Source: Streptomyces rubellomurinus (GTDB lineage: Bacteria; Actinomycetota; Actinomycetes; Streptomycetales; Streptomycetaceae). Taken from it: a stretch of 23,068 bases of DNA. Every line of letters begins with the position of its first letter. Position 1 is the stretch's first letter. The notes under the pieces are model-generated. The model ran no database searches. It was given only the letters and a program-made list of their open reading frames with translations, and was not told the DNA's origin. Where the stretch lies: NCBI RefSeq assembly GCF_000961885.1, contig NZ_JZKH01000107.1, forward strand, positions 1 through 23,068, in the 5' to 3' direction. This document shows positions 7,668 to 13,995 of the stretch, in pieces. The translations under genes and the position numbers were made by a program.

Positions 7668-8837
7668 TCAGTCTGGCCGTGCCACCTGCGTGCCAGATGC
7701 CCCCGGTGCCGGCCGTTGCTTGCCGAGCGCCTCGCGGACGGCTTCGCCCATGCGGTCAGCGATGGCGCGGTCCCGGTCGCTGGTCATGTGCTGGTAAATC
7801 AGCGCGGCCCGGGTGCTGCTGTGGCCCATCCTGGTCATGAGCTCCCGCGTGCTGGCCCCGTTCTGAGAGGCGAGGGTGTTCCCGGTGTGCCGCAGATCGT
7901 GGAAGTGGGCATCCGCACTCACCCCGGCGGCGGTGCGGGCCCGGATCCAGTCGTCCCGGAAGTTGCTCCGGCGGAGCTTGCCGCCACGGGGACCGATGAA
8001 CAGGTGCCCGTCCGGGCCGGGGCCGGCGTACCGGTCGAGGTGATGTGCCAGGTCGTCCACGATCTCGGCGGGGAAAGCCACCGGCCGGAAGCCCGCGCGG
8101 CTCTTCGGCGCCTTGTCGTACAGCCGCCCGCTGTTGAGCTCCGCCTGGTTGCGCTGCACCCGGACGAGGCGGTTCGCCAGGTCGACGTCCCGCCGGCGGA
8201 GCGCGGCCAGCTCACCGAACCGGAGCGTGGTGAACGCGGTCAACAGCACCAGCGCCCGCCAACGCGGCCCGATCGCGTTGGCGACGGCGAACACCTCGGT
8301 GATTGAGAGGACGGGCCGTTCTGGCACGTCGTAGGTGTCGGCGCCCTTGATCCGGCACGGGTTGCGCTGGATCAACTCGTCATCGAGGGCGGTGTTCATG
8401 ATGGCCCGCAGCAGTTGATACGCCTTGACCACCGAGGGCTCGCCCGCCCCGTTCTCCAGGAGCGCGGACCGCCAGGAGCGCACCCGGGCCGGTGTGATCT
8501 CGGCGAGCGACCGGTGCCCCAACCCGGGCTCGATGTACTGGCGGAGCGTGATGGCGTACCGCTCGCGCGTGCTCTCCTCCAGCTTGCGATCCCGCAGCCA
8601 GGCGACGGCGAAGTCGTTCAGCTTGACACTTCCGGCGTCCGGGTCGGTCCACCGGTCGCGCTTGATGTCGGCTTCGATGAGCGTGAGCGCGACATCGGCG
8701 TCCGTCTTGGTGGGGTAGGTCTGCTCACCGGGCCGCATCAGGCCGGTGACCGGGTCGGCATAGCGGATCTGCCACCGACCGGAGGCGAGTTGGCGGACGG
8801 AGCCGAAGCGCCGGCGGTTTCCCCTGGAGTTGGCCAT
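7668..8837 (-). CDS. int: Site-specific tyrosine integrase of the AICE
   Basis: A 389-residue tyrosine recombinase. The N-terminal arm-binding part (RFGSVRQLASGRWQIRYADP) is followed by a SAM-like core-binding domain (about 68-160) and the catalytic domain. Catalytic residues are visible as Arg206 (TTLRFGEL), His313 and Arg316 in HFHDLRHTGN, His339 in MGHS, and the nucleophile Tyr348 in ALIYQHM. It should recombine attP with the tRNA-Val attB, and excise with Xis. Its ATG overlaps the xis stop (TGATG); a GTG one codon upstream is also possible. The gene ends beside attL, the usual AICE position. No truncation is visible. Confidence 0.96.
   Translation of the reverse strand: MANSRGNRRRFGSVRQLASGRWQIRYADPVTGLMRPGEQTYPTKTDADVALTLIEADIKRDRWTDPDAGSVKLNDFAVAWLRDRKLEESTRERYAITLRQYIEPGLGHRSLAEITPARVRSWRSALLENGAGEPSVVKAYQLLRAIMNTALDDELIQRNPCRIKGADTYDVPERPVLSITEVFAVANAIGPRWRALVLLTAFTTLRFGELAALRRRDVDLANRLVRVQRNQAELNSGRLYDKAPKSRAGFRPVAFPAEIVDDLAHHLDRYAGPGPDGHLFIGPRGGKLRRSNFRDDWIRARTAAGVSADAHFHDLRHTGNTLASQNGASTRELMTRMGHSSTRAALIYQHMTSDRDRAIADRMGEAVREALGKQRPAPGASGTQVARPD
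7688..7698 (+). repeat. Possible Int/Xis arm site GCGTGCCAGAT (left end)
   Basis: This 11-mer lies 85 bp inside the attL core, within the 3' end of int. An identical copy in the same orientation lies 102 bp inside the attR core (20053-20063), with an extra GTGCCAGA at 20044-20051. In the circular form the two would flank attP. Function is a guess from symmetry of placement. Confidence 0.4.
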
Positions 8838-9061
8838 CACGCCACCTTCCGGAGCGGCCGACGGCGGGTGGTCACCGGCTGGACGGTCCGTTCGGCGATG
8901 AACGCGTCGACGGCCGAGGCCGGGATGCGCACGTGGCGGCCGACCTTGACGTAGGCGATGCGGCGCTCAGCGATGAGCCGGCGGGGGAAGCGCTCCCCGT
9001 TTGTCTTCCAGGTGCCGAGCAGCTCGGCTACCTCTGCGGCGGTCAACAGGCGTTCAGCCAT
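8837..9061 (-). CDS. xis: Excisionase (Xis), helix-turn-helix DNA-binding protein
   Basis: A 74-residue protein starting MAERLLTAAEVAELLGT, the standard winged-helix excisionase fold, with IAYVKVGRHVRIPASAVDAF forming the wing. The length and position between repSA and int match pSAM2-type xis. Its ATG lies inside the end of repSA (8-base overlap) and its stop overlaps the int start, so repSA-xis-int form a translationally coupled unit. It is expected to bind the att arms and direct Int toward excision. Confidence 0.93.
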   Translation of the reverse strand: MAERLLTAAEVAELLGTWKTNGERFPRRLIAERRIAYVKVGRHVRIPASAVDAFIAERTVQPVTTRRRPLRKVA

Positions 9062-10475
9062 AGGTCGGTTCTCCCTCCGTGCCGGGTGCGGGTTGTAGTG
9101 CTTGGGTAAGCCAGGCTTCGCCGCGGGTGAGACCGAGGCCGGCGAAGACCCAGTGGGCGAGGACGAGCGTCGACTCCTCGGCGGCCGGGGCGCCGGAGCC
9201 GTGGAGGCGTTCGAGGGCCTGGGCGCGGCGCCAGGCTGTGCGGGCGTCGCGGAGCGCGCCGAGGGTGGTCGAGTACCTGCGGGTCTTGGTGGAGAAGTGA
9301 CCCCGGAAGCCGAGCATGTGGGCCCAGGCACGGAGACGGAGTTCTGCCAGTTCGGGGCGGGCGCCGAGGTTCCAGCAGGTCTCGATCAGCCGCCGGGCGT
9401 GGGCTGGGATCTTCAAGCGGGCGAGTGACCCGGCGAATCCGGCACCTCCGCAGGCTGTGCACCGAACGGTGAGGCTGGAGGCTTCCCGCAGGCGACCTGT
9501 TCCTTGGCACCGCGTGCAGCACAGCGACCGGTCGAGCGTGCCTGTGGCGGCCTCGGCGCCCTTGGTCGCGTACTTGGCAATGTAGGCGGCGACGGCCCGT
9601 TCGGTGATCTGGACTGTGCCAGTGAAGTCGGCGCCGCGGATCGTTCGGATGTCGAGCTGCCGACCGAAGGCGAAGCGGTGCTGTCGGCCGTCGATCAGTG
9701 GACCGGGGATGTCGGCCCGGTGGGCGGCGGCACGAATGGCATCGGTGAGCAGGTCGGCGGTTGCCCAGGCGGGCGGGGGCGTGTCGCCGCCTTCGGGGCC
9801 GTCGAGGCGGATGACGGCGTGGAAGTGGATCGCGCCGCGCTTCTGGTACTCGGCGACCTTGCCGAAGGAGATGCGGGCGACGTCCTTGAAGGCACGCTGG
9901 GAGAGTCCGGCGAGCTTGGCGATCTCTCGACGCAGGTGGATCGTGAAGCGGGCCCAGATCTTGCCCGCGTGGGCGTTCCACAGGACCGCGCCCTCATAGT
10001 CGTAGGTCTCCGGGGCGAGCGGTGAGCCGAGCAATGGGTCGTCCGCCGGGTGGGCAGTACCGCAGCGGCAGGCGCCGGAGCCGGGCCGGTTGTGGACGGG
10101 GCCGAAGCTGGGCGCGGTGAAGGTGGCGAACACCCGGGGGTGCGCGGTGACGGTCTCCGGGGTGCCCTTGCCGCCGACGAGTCCGGCGGTGATCAGGTGG
10201 TAGGTGTCACGCCGGTAGGTCTCGGCGCAGGATGGGCAGCGGGTGACTCGGCGGTTGCCGCAGCGCAGCAGCAGGTTCCCGGCGGGCAGGTCGGCGGACT
10301 CCAAGTGGTGGAGGACCTGTCCGGTGGCTTCGTTGATCTCGGTCCGCCAGCCGTCGAGGCGGACGGGCGAGGTGCAGCCGGCGAGGCCGGAGAGCTGCCG
10401 CATGAGGGCGGGCATGGTGCCGAGCTGGGCGAGGCTGAGGAGATCGGCGATCGGCGGCGCGGTGGTGGTGGTCAT
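9054..10475 (-). CDS. repSA: RepSA-type rolling-circle replication initiator
   Basis: A 473-residue protein from the ATG at 10475, preceded by AGGAGG with 8-base spacing; a GTG three codons upstream is less well placed. It shows the HUH metal motif IHFHAVIRLDGP (His217, His219) and a downstream catalytic-tyrosine segment AAYIAKYATKG (Tyr298, with Tyr302 also near). Several Cys pairs suggest zinc binding: C80/C83, C136/C138, and the C320-x2-C323 and C339-x2-C342 pairs with CQGTG and CGGAG signatures. RepSA nicks the element's double-strand origin and starts rolling-circle replication of the excised form before transfer. It is the first gene of the coupled repSA-xis-int set. Confidence 0.94.
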   Translation of the reverse strand: MTTTTAPPIADLLSLAQLGTMPALMRQLSGLAGCTSPVRLDGWRTEINEATGQVLHHLESADLPAGNLLLRCGNRRVTRCPSCAETYRRDTYHLITAGLVGGKGTPETVTAHPRVFATFTAPSFGPVHNRPGSGACRCGTAHPADDPLLGSPLAPETYDYEGAVLWNAHAGKIWARFTIHLRREIAKLAGLSQRAFKDVARISFGKVAEYQKRGAIHFHAVIRLDGPEGGDTPPPAWATADLLTDAIRAAAHRADIPGPLIDGRQHRFAFGRQLDIRTIRGADFTGTVQITERAVAAYIAKYATKGAEAATGTLDRSLCCTRCQGTGRLREASSLTVRCTACGGAGFAGSLARLKIPAHARRLIETCWNLGARPELAELRLRAWAHMLGFRGHFSTKTRRYSTTLGALRDARTAWRRAQALERLHGSGAPAAEESTLVLAHWVFAGLGLTRGEAWLTQALQPAPGTEGEPTYG

Positions 10476-10538
10476 GCGGTTCACCTCCTGAGCGAGGAAG
10501 GGCCCCGGAGCCCAGGCGCAGACTCCGGGGCGAGCGGG

Positions 10539-10706
10539 TCAGGACGGGTCGGCAGGCTTCTGGTGGCGGTCGATCCACTCCTCGGCGCACACCTTGTGGA
10601 CGGGCTTGCCGCGGTCGGAGCGGAGGTTGGTGGGCTTGTCGCAGACGCCGCAGGGGGCGGGCTTCGGGGCCCAGTGTTTGGAGTCGCGCCAGTCGAGGAG
10701 GGCCAC
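10539..10706 (-). CDS. Small CxxC protein upstream of repSA (55 aa)
   Basis: From the GTG at 10706, only three bases after the preceding gene's stop, the minus strand reads VALLDWRDSKHWAPKPAPCG then VCDKPTNLRSDRGKPVHKVC and ends near EEWIDRHQKPADPS. It has a CxxC pair (C19, C22) and a later Cys (C42) next to His39, suggesting a small zinc-binding knuckle. Similar tiny proteins sit beside repSA in other AICEs, as far as I recognise the pattern. Function unknown; the coding call rests on codon bias, spacing and the Cys/His pattern. Confidence 0.72.
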   Translation of the reverse strand: MALLDWRDSKHWAPKPAPCGVCDKPTNLRSDRGKPVHKVCAEEWIDRHQKPADPS

Positions 10707-10709
10707 CGG

Positions 10710-10895
10710 TCAGGCCGCCTTGGCGGTGGTGGCAAGCGGGCGGGCGACGGTGCCGATGCCCTCGCAGGTGGGGCAGGTGACCGGGACGGTGTGGCGGGAG
10801 CCGTCGCGGAGACGGACGCCGGTGGCGATGGCGACGGCGGCGAAGCCGGAGCAGTTCGGGCAGATCCGGTTCGGGGCGTGGTTGTGCTGCGGCAT
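10710..10895 (-). CDS. Small double-CxxC zinc-ribbon-like protein (61 aa)
   Basis: The ATG at 10895 follows AAGGAGAG with about 7-base spacing. The protein begins MPQHNHAPNRICPNCSG and later has VTCPTCEGIGTVARP, giving two CxxC pairs, the second in a DnaJ-like CxxCxGxG setting. This arrangement is typical of a single zinc-ribbon. It sits between the GGDEF gene and the repSA-proximal small gene and is transcribed with them. Role unknown. Confidence 0.78.
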   Translation of the reverse strand: MPQHNHAPNRICPNCSGFAAVAIATGVRLRDGSRHTVPVTCPTCEGIGTVARPLATTAKAA

Positions 10896-10943
10896 GATGG
10901 TGCTCTCCTTCGTGGGCTTCGGTTCGGGAAGGGGTTGCGGCCT

Positions 10944-10984
10944 CGGGGCGGCGGGATGCTTGGCGGCGTGTTGCCGCCCCGGGG
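10944..10984. repeat. Intergenic hairpin repeat, copy A
   Basis: CGGGGCGGC (10944-10952) pairs perfectly with GCCGCCCCG (10973-10981) around a loop containing GGGATGCTTGGCGGCG. It lies just downstream of the GGDEF stop codon. A close copy follows the DUF6197 stop at 11586-11627. It may be a weak terminator, an RNA-processing site or a repeat unit. Confidence 0.75.
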
Positions 10985-10996
10985 CCGGTCTTGGAG

Positions 10997-11545
10997 TCAG
11001 CGGCGGCGAGTCGTGCGGCCGTCGCGCTTGTGCGCGTACATGTCCCGGTCGGCGGAGCGGAGCGCGTCCGTGAGCGAGACGACCGGCAGCTCGGCGATGG
11101 GGCAGATGCCCACCGAGGCGGAGGCCGGAAGCATGGAGCCGGCGTACGGGACCGGCTGGTTGAGGGTCGCGCGGAGGCCGGGCAGACGCGCGGGGGCGTC
11201 CAGGACGATGGCAGCGAACTCGTCCCCGCCGAGGCGGGCGGCGATGCCGGTGCGGCCGCACCAGGCGGACAGGCGGTCGGCGGTGGCGGTGATGACCGCA
11301 TCGCCGGCGGCGTGGCCGTAGGTGTCGTTGGTGGCCTTGAAGTCGTCCAGGTCGATCAGCAGCACCGAGGTGCGGCCCGGACGGCGCTGGGTCAGCCGGT
11401 GGGCGCGGGCGGTGAAGCCGTCGCGGGTGTGGAGCCCGGTGAGCGGGTCGCGGCGGGCGGTGGCGAGGCGCTTGCTCAGCCAGGCGCCGTGGGTGGTCCA
11501 TCCGATCAGCGGGACAGCGGCAGCAAAGGCCGTGGGCAGATCCAT
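10997..11545 (-). CDS. GGDEF-domain protein, probable diguanylate cyclase carried by the AICE
   Basis: A 182-residue protein consisting almost entirely of a GGDEF domain. It has the entry motif RDPLTGLHTRDGF (32-44), the metal/substrate segment LLIDLDDFKATNDTYGH (Asp65, Phe69-Lys70, Asn73-Asp74) and an intact ARLGGDEFAA signature (GGDEF at 106-110). No RxxD inhibitory site is seen upstream of GGDEF. The N-terminus (MDLPTAFAAAVPLIGW) is mildly hydrophobic and may be a short anchor; no sensor domain is present. An intact active site predicts synthesis of c-di-GMP from two GTP. In Streptomyces c-di-GMP acts with BldD to hold back sporulation, so element control of host development is a reasonable inference, not shown. 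Confidence 0.88.
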   Translation of the reverse strand: MDLPTAFAAAVPLIGWTTHGAWLSKRLATARRDPLTGLHTRDGFTARAHRLTQRRPGRTSVLLIDLDDFKATNDTYGHAAGDAVITATADRLSAWCGRTGIAARLGGDEFAAIVLDAPARLPGLRATLNQPVPYAGSMLPASASVGICPIAELPVVSLTDALRSADRDMYAHKRDGRTTRRR

Positions 11546-11585
11546 CTGCAGTCCTTCGTGATGGGTGTGATGGGGGTTGCGATCT

Positions 11586-11627
11586 CCGGGGCGGCGGGAT
11601 GCTGGCGGCGTGTTGGCCGTCCCGGGG
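11586..11627. repeat. Intergenic hairpin repeat, copy B
   Basis: CCGGGGCGGC (11586-11595) pairs with GCCGTCCCGG (11616-11625), with one G-T wobble. The loop GGGATGCTGGCGGCGTGTTG is nearly the same as in copy A at 10944-10984. It begins three bases past the stop of the DUF6197 gene in the direction of transcription. Confidence 0.75.
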
Positions 11628-11630
11628 AGG

Positions 11631-12161
11631 TCAGAGGCCGAGGTGCTGGGCGCGGGCGGCGGCCCGGTCGAGCAACTGGTGGATATCGGCCTGGCGGGTG
11701 GTGGGGCGGTCGTTGTACTCGTCCGGGGAGCGGACGGGGCGGCCGGTGGCGTGGAGGATCTCCATGAGCTGAACGCGGGCGGTGGTGACGGTGGCCGGGG
11801 TGCCGTAGCCGTGGGCGAGGACGGCGGCCTGGGCGCCGAGGAGGCAGACGCGACCGGCGGAGTCCCACATCGCGCCCTGGAGCCAGCCGAATGCGTCGAT
11901 GTAGCGGGAGGTGAGCCGGAGGTGGCCGGCGGCGCTCACCGGGACCGGGCGGGCCGGGCGGTGGGTGAGCCGGTCGAGGAGCGTGAGCCGGGGCGCCGGG
12001 TAGCCGGCGTTCCAGGGCTGGAGGGTGGAGCCGAGCGGCGAGACGTACGGGACCGTGATGCGGGCCTGGGCGGGCAGCGAGGCAAGGTATTCCTCGATCT
12101 CGACGACGAGGCTGGAGCCGTCGACGGTGACCAGGGGCGGCAGGCGGACGGTGGTCTTCAT
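11631..12161 (-). CDS. DUF6197-like protein of AICE transfer region
   Basis: A 176-residue protein from the ATG at 12161, preceded by AAAGGAG at about 8 bases. The N-terminal part (MKTTVRLPPLVTVDGSSLVV) resembles small AICE-encoded proteins. The C-terminal part has the DUF6197 pattern: FGWLQGAMWDSAGRVCLLGA, then DEYNDRPTTRQADIHQLLDR. The reading frame stays open far upstream (to 13118), but that extension is a shadow of the DUF2637 and small membrane genes; the ribosome binding site and codon pattern fix the start here. DUF6197 proteins are common on actinomycete plasmids and AICEs. No activity is known to me. Confidence 0.82.
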   Translation of the reverse strand: MKTTVRLPPLVTVDGSSLVVEIEEYLASLPAQARITVPYVSPLGSTLQPWNAGYPAPRLTLLDRLTHRPARPVPVSAAGHLRLTSRYIDAFGWLQGAMWDSAGRVCLLGAQAAVLAHGYGTPATVTTARVQLMEILHATGRPVRSPDEYNDRPTTRQADIHQLLDRAAARAQHLGL

Positions 12162-12184
12162 GGACAACTCTCCTTTCAGGCTTG

Positions 12185-12382
12185 CTACTTGTGGGAGGTG
12201 TTGTTGATGACGCTCACGCCGTCGTGGGTCGTGTTGTCGATCAGCGGGGCGGCGGAGGTGTCGGCGAGGTAGAAGCCGAGGAGGACGAGCGCTGCGACGG
12301 CCCACCAGCGCAGTCGGAGGTGCCGGACGATGAGCCAGGCGACGATCGCGAGGACGACGATGAACGGGAGCTGGATGTTCAC
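12185..12382 (-). CDS. Small membrane protein, SpdA-like position
   Basis: From the GTG at 12382 (GAAGGG about 11 bases upstream) the product is 65 residues. Two hydrophobic helices are visible: LPFIVVLAIVAWLIV (5-19) and WWAVAALVLLGFYLA (26-40), followed by a polar tail, NTTHDGVSVINNTSHK. Small membrane proteins of this size next to DUF2637 genes are thought to help intramycelial spread (Spd functions) of Streptomyces plasmids. It is just downstream of the DUF2637 gene (12-base gap). The membrane call is firm, the spread role is inferred from position. Confidence 0.78.
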   Translation of the reverse strand: MNIQLPFIVVLAIVAWLIVRHLRLRWWAVAALVLLGFYLADTSAAPLIDNTTHDGVSVINNTSHK

Positions 12383-12394
12383 CAGGTGGGCCCT

Positions 12395-13118
12395 TCAGGC
12401 GAGTTCGGCGGCGAGCGCCGAGGCGAGCGGGTCTTTGACGCCGAGCAGGGTTCGGAGCGTGGCGGCGTCGATCGGGGTGCCGGTGCGGTTGCGGTGGTCG
12501 TCGGCGACCTTGCGGGCGTGGTCGAGGAGGAAGGCCGGGACCGGGACCGTGGGCGCCGGGGCCGGGTCGGAGACCGAAGTCGGCGCCGGGGCGGGGGTCG
12601 GTTCGATCGCTGGGACAGCCGCGGGCGGTTCGACGGGCGTCGACTCGATGACCGGTTCGGTGATCGGCTCGGCGGCCGGGACGTAGAGCGGCTGGGCGTC
12701 GTCGGTCTCGGTGTCGTCCGGTTCGAGTTCCGCGACCGGGGTTTCGTCGGCGGGCGTGGCGGTCGAGTGGGCGAGCAGGGTGCCGCCGAGGAAGGCGGCG
12801 GCGGGCCAGCCGGCGACCAGGACGCGGAGCCAGGCCGGGGCGTTGCCGAGGTCGAGCAGTCCGGCGGTGCCGACGTTGGCGCCGAGCGAGGCGGCCAGGG
12901 CGATGACGAACCAGCACCAGGCGAGCCGGCGGGCGGTGCCGGAGCGCATCCGGCGCCAGGCGGCGACGAGCAGGAGGTCGACGGACACCGGGTAGGCCCA
13001 GGACTTCCCAACCGGTCTGGCCGGCGGCGTCGGCGAGGTCGTGCAGGTGGGCGAAGGAGAGGGCGGCGGCGATCATCGCCTGTGCCAGTACGGCGTCCAG
13101 CTTGGGGAGTCGGCGCAT
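12395..13118 (-). pseudogene. DUF2637 spread/transfer protein (SpdB-like) broken by a +1 frameshift
   Basis: The minus strand starts at the ATG at 13118 with MRRLPKLDAVLAQAMIAAAL and continues through FAHLHDLADAAGQTGW, the N-terminal helix of DUF2637. The expected continuation WAYPVSVDLLLVAAWRRM lies in another frame. Removing one G from the GGG run (plus-strand CCC at 13007-13009) restores GWKSWAYPVSVDLLLVAAW exactly. The repaired protein would be 240 aa with several membrane helices (for example LAWCWFVIALAASLGANVG), a Pro/Glu/Thr-rich linker and a C-terminal helical domain (TPIDAATLRTLLGVKDPLAS). A GTG at 12988 could allow partial translation. DUF2637 proteins accompany Spd spread genes in AICEs. 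The lesion could be real or a sequencing error in a homopolymer. Confidence 0.8.
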
Positions 13119-13129
13119 GGCGGACCCCG

Positions 13130-13342
13130 TCAGAGCTGGTTCTTGTCGAGGGCGAAGAACAGGACCGCGCCGCCGGTCAGGGCGGGCTGGTGTCGCGTGA
13201 GCTGAGTGATCGCCAGGTTGAAGATGTCGGCGCGGGTCATCCCGGGCGCGGGATTGATGGTGTCGGAGAAGGTGCCGAGGGCGGTCTCCCCGTGCGTGGT
13301 CTTCTGCATCGTGAGGACGCAGTGGTAGGTGTCCTGCTTCAT
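13130..13342 (-). CDS. Small conserved AICE protein (70 aa), function unknown
   Basis: MKQDTYHCVLTMQKTTHGET to ALFFALDKNQL-type ending: a compact alpha/beta-looking protein with few charged low-complexity stretches and strong codon bias. It begins at an ATG at 13342 and ends 11 bases before the DUF2637 start, so it is clearly in the same operon. The phrase MTRADIFNLAITQL in the middle suggests an amphipathic helix. I recognise no domain. Confidence 0.7.
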   Translation of the reverse strand: MKQDTYHCVLTMQKTTHGETALGTFSDTINPAPGMTRADIFNLAITQLTRHQPALTGGAVLFFALDKNQL

Positions 13343-13414
13343 GGCTTGTCTCCCATGTGGAGTGCGGACCGGGCGGCGATGTGGTGGTCGACCGCCCGTC
13401 CCGTCGAAGTCGGG

Positions 13415-13588
13415 TTACGCGAGGGCGGTGCCGGTGCCGAGGCAGTCGAGGCAGGTGGCCTCCTGCTCGGCGATCCGGCGACGGCGAGTGCCCCGGCCGG
13501 CGTACACGGTCTCGGTGATCTGCCCGGTGCCCTTGCAGGGCTCGCAGGGCGAGGGCTTCGGCGGCGCGGTGCGCTTGCGGGCGGCCAC
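13415..13588 (-). CDS. Small CxxCxGxG zinc-ribbon-like protein (57 aa)
   Basis: Starting at the GTG at 13588, just after the stop of the upstream ORF, the product reads VAARKRTAPPKPSPCEPCKG and later EATCLDCLGTGTALA. The two Cys pairs, CEPCKGTG and CLDCLGTG, form a DnaJ-type zinc-binding pattern with a basic stretch (GRGTRRRR) between. A longer in-frame start exists upstream but overlaps the preceding gene. The role is unknown; it may bind nucleic acid or mediate protein contacts. Confidence 0.72.
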   Translation of the reverse strand: MAARKRTAPPKPSPCEPCKGTGQITETVYAGRGTRRRRIAEQEATCLDCLGTGTALA

Positions 13589-13592
13589 CGGG

Positions 13593-13805
13593 TCACCCGT
13601 TGTTGCGCTGGGCGCGGTCGGCGGCGGCACGGGCCTCACGGGCGATCTGGGCGGCGTCGAGGTCGTCCGGGTTGGCCTCGGCGATGCGCTCCAGGATGTT
13701 GGCCTTCTCGGCGAGCAGCGGGCCGGAGTCGGCGTCCTGCTCGCGGGTGGCCTTGAGGTGGCCGAGGAAGGCGCCGATCTCGGCGATGGACGGTTTGCGG
13801 GACAT
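13593..13805 (-). CDS. Small helical AICE protein (70 aa), function unknown
   Basis: MSRKPSIAEIGAFLGHLKAT followed by a long Ala/Glu-rich helix (AEKANILERIAEANPDD, AREARAAADRAQRNNG). It is predicted to be mainly alpha-helical, possibly coiled coil. The start at 13805 is five bases after the stop of the tiny acidic ORF upstream, consistent with one operon. No family recognised. Confidence 0.68.
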   Translation of the reverse strand: MSRKPSIAEIGAFLGHLKATREQDADSGPLLAEKANILERIAEANPDDLDAAQIAREARAAADRAQRNNG

Positions 13806-13810
13806 GGCGG

Positions 13811-13915
13811 TTACTCCTCGTCCGAGTCGGTGGCGCCGTACCAGGGGCAGTCGCGCTCGTCGTGGTCGATGCCGGTCTCGGCACCGTCCTCGTCGCCGCA
13901 GTGCTCGCAGAACAT
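13811..13915 (-). CDS. Tiny acidic CxxC protein (34 aa)
   Basis: The ATG at 13915 follows GAGGAG with 7-base spacing, one of the best ribosome binding sites in the element. The product MFCEHCGDEDGAETGIDHDE then RDCPWYGATDSDEE is very acidic, with one CxxC pair, a further Cys, and His. It could be a minimal metal-binding peptide. It sits directly after traB. The good ribosome binding site is the main support for a real gene. Confidence 0.65.
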   Translation of the reverse strand: MFCEHCGDEDGAETGIDHDERDCPWYGATDSDEE

Positions 13916-13995
13916 TGGTGATCTCCTCGTTTCTGGGCGTGGTGGGGTAGGGACTTGGTGCGAAGCAGTCGCGCCGGCTGTTGGGTGAGTTATCG

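Noticed and set aside
11631..13118. One continuous 495-residue minus-strand frame joining the DUF2637 N-terminus to the DUF6197 protein
   Set aside because: Only its two ends look like protein. The middle is Arg/Pro-rich shadow over the shifted DUF2637 body and the small membrane gene, and the DUF6197 part has its own ribosome binding site and ATG at 12161.
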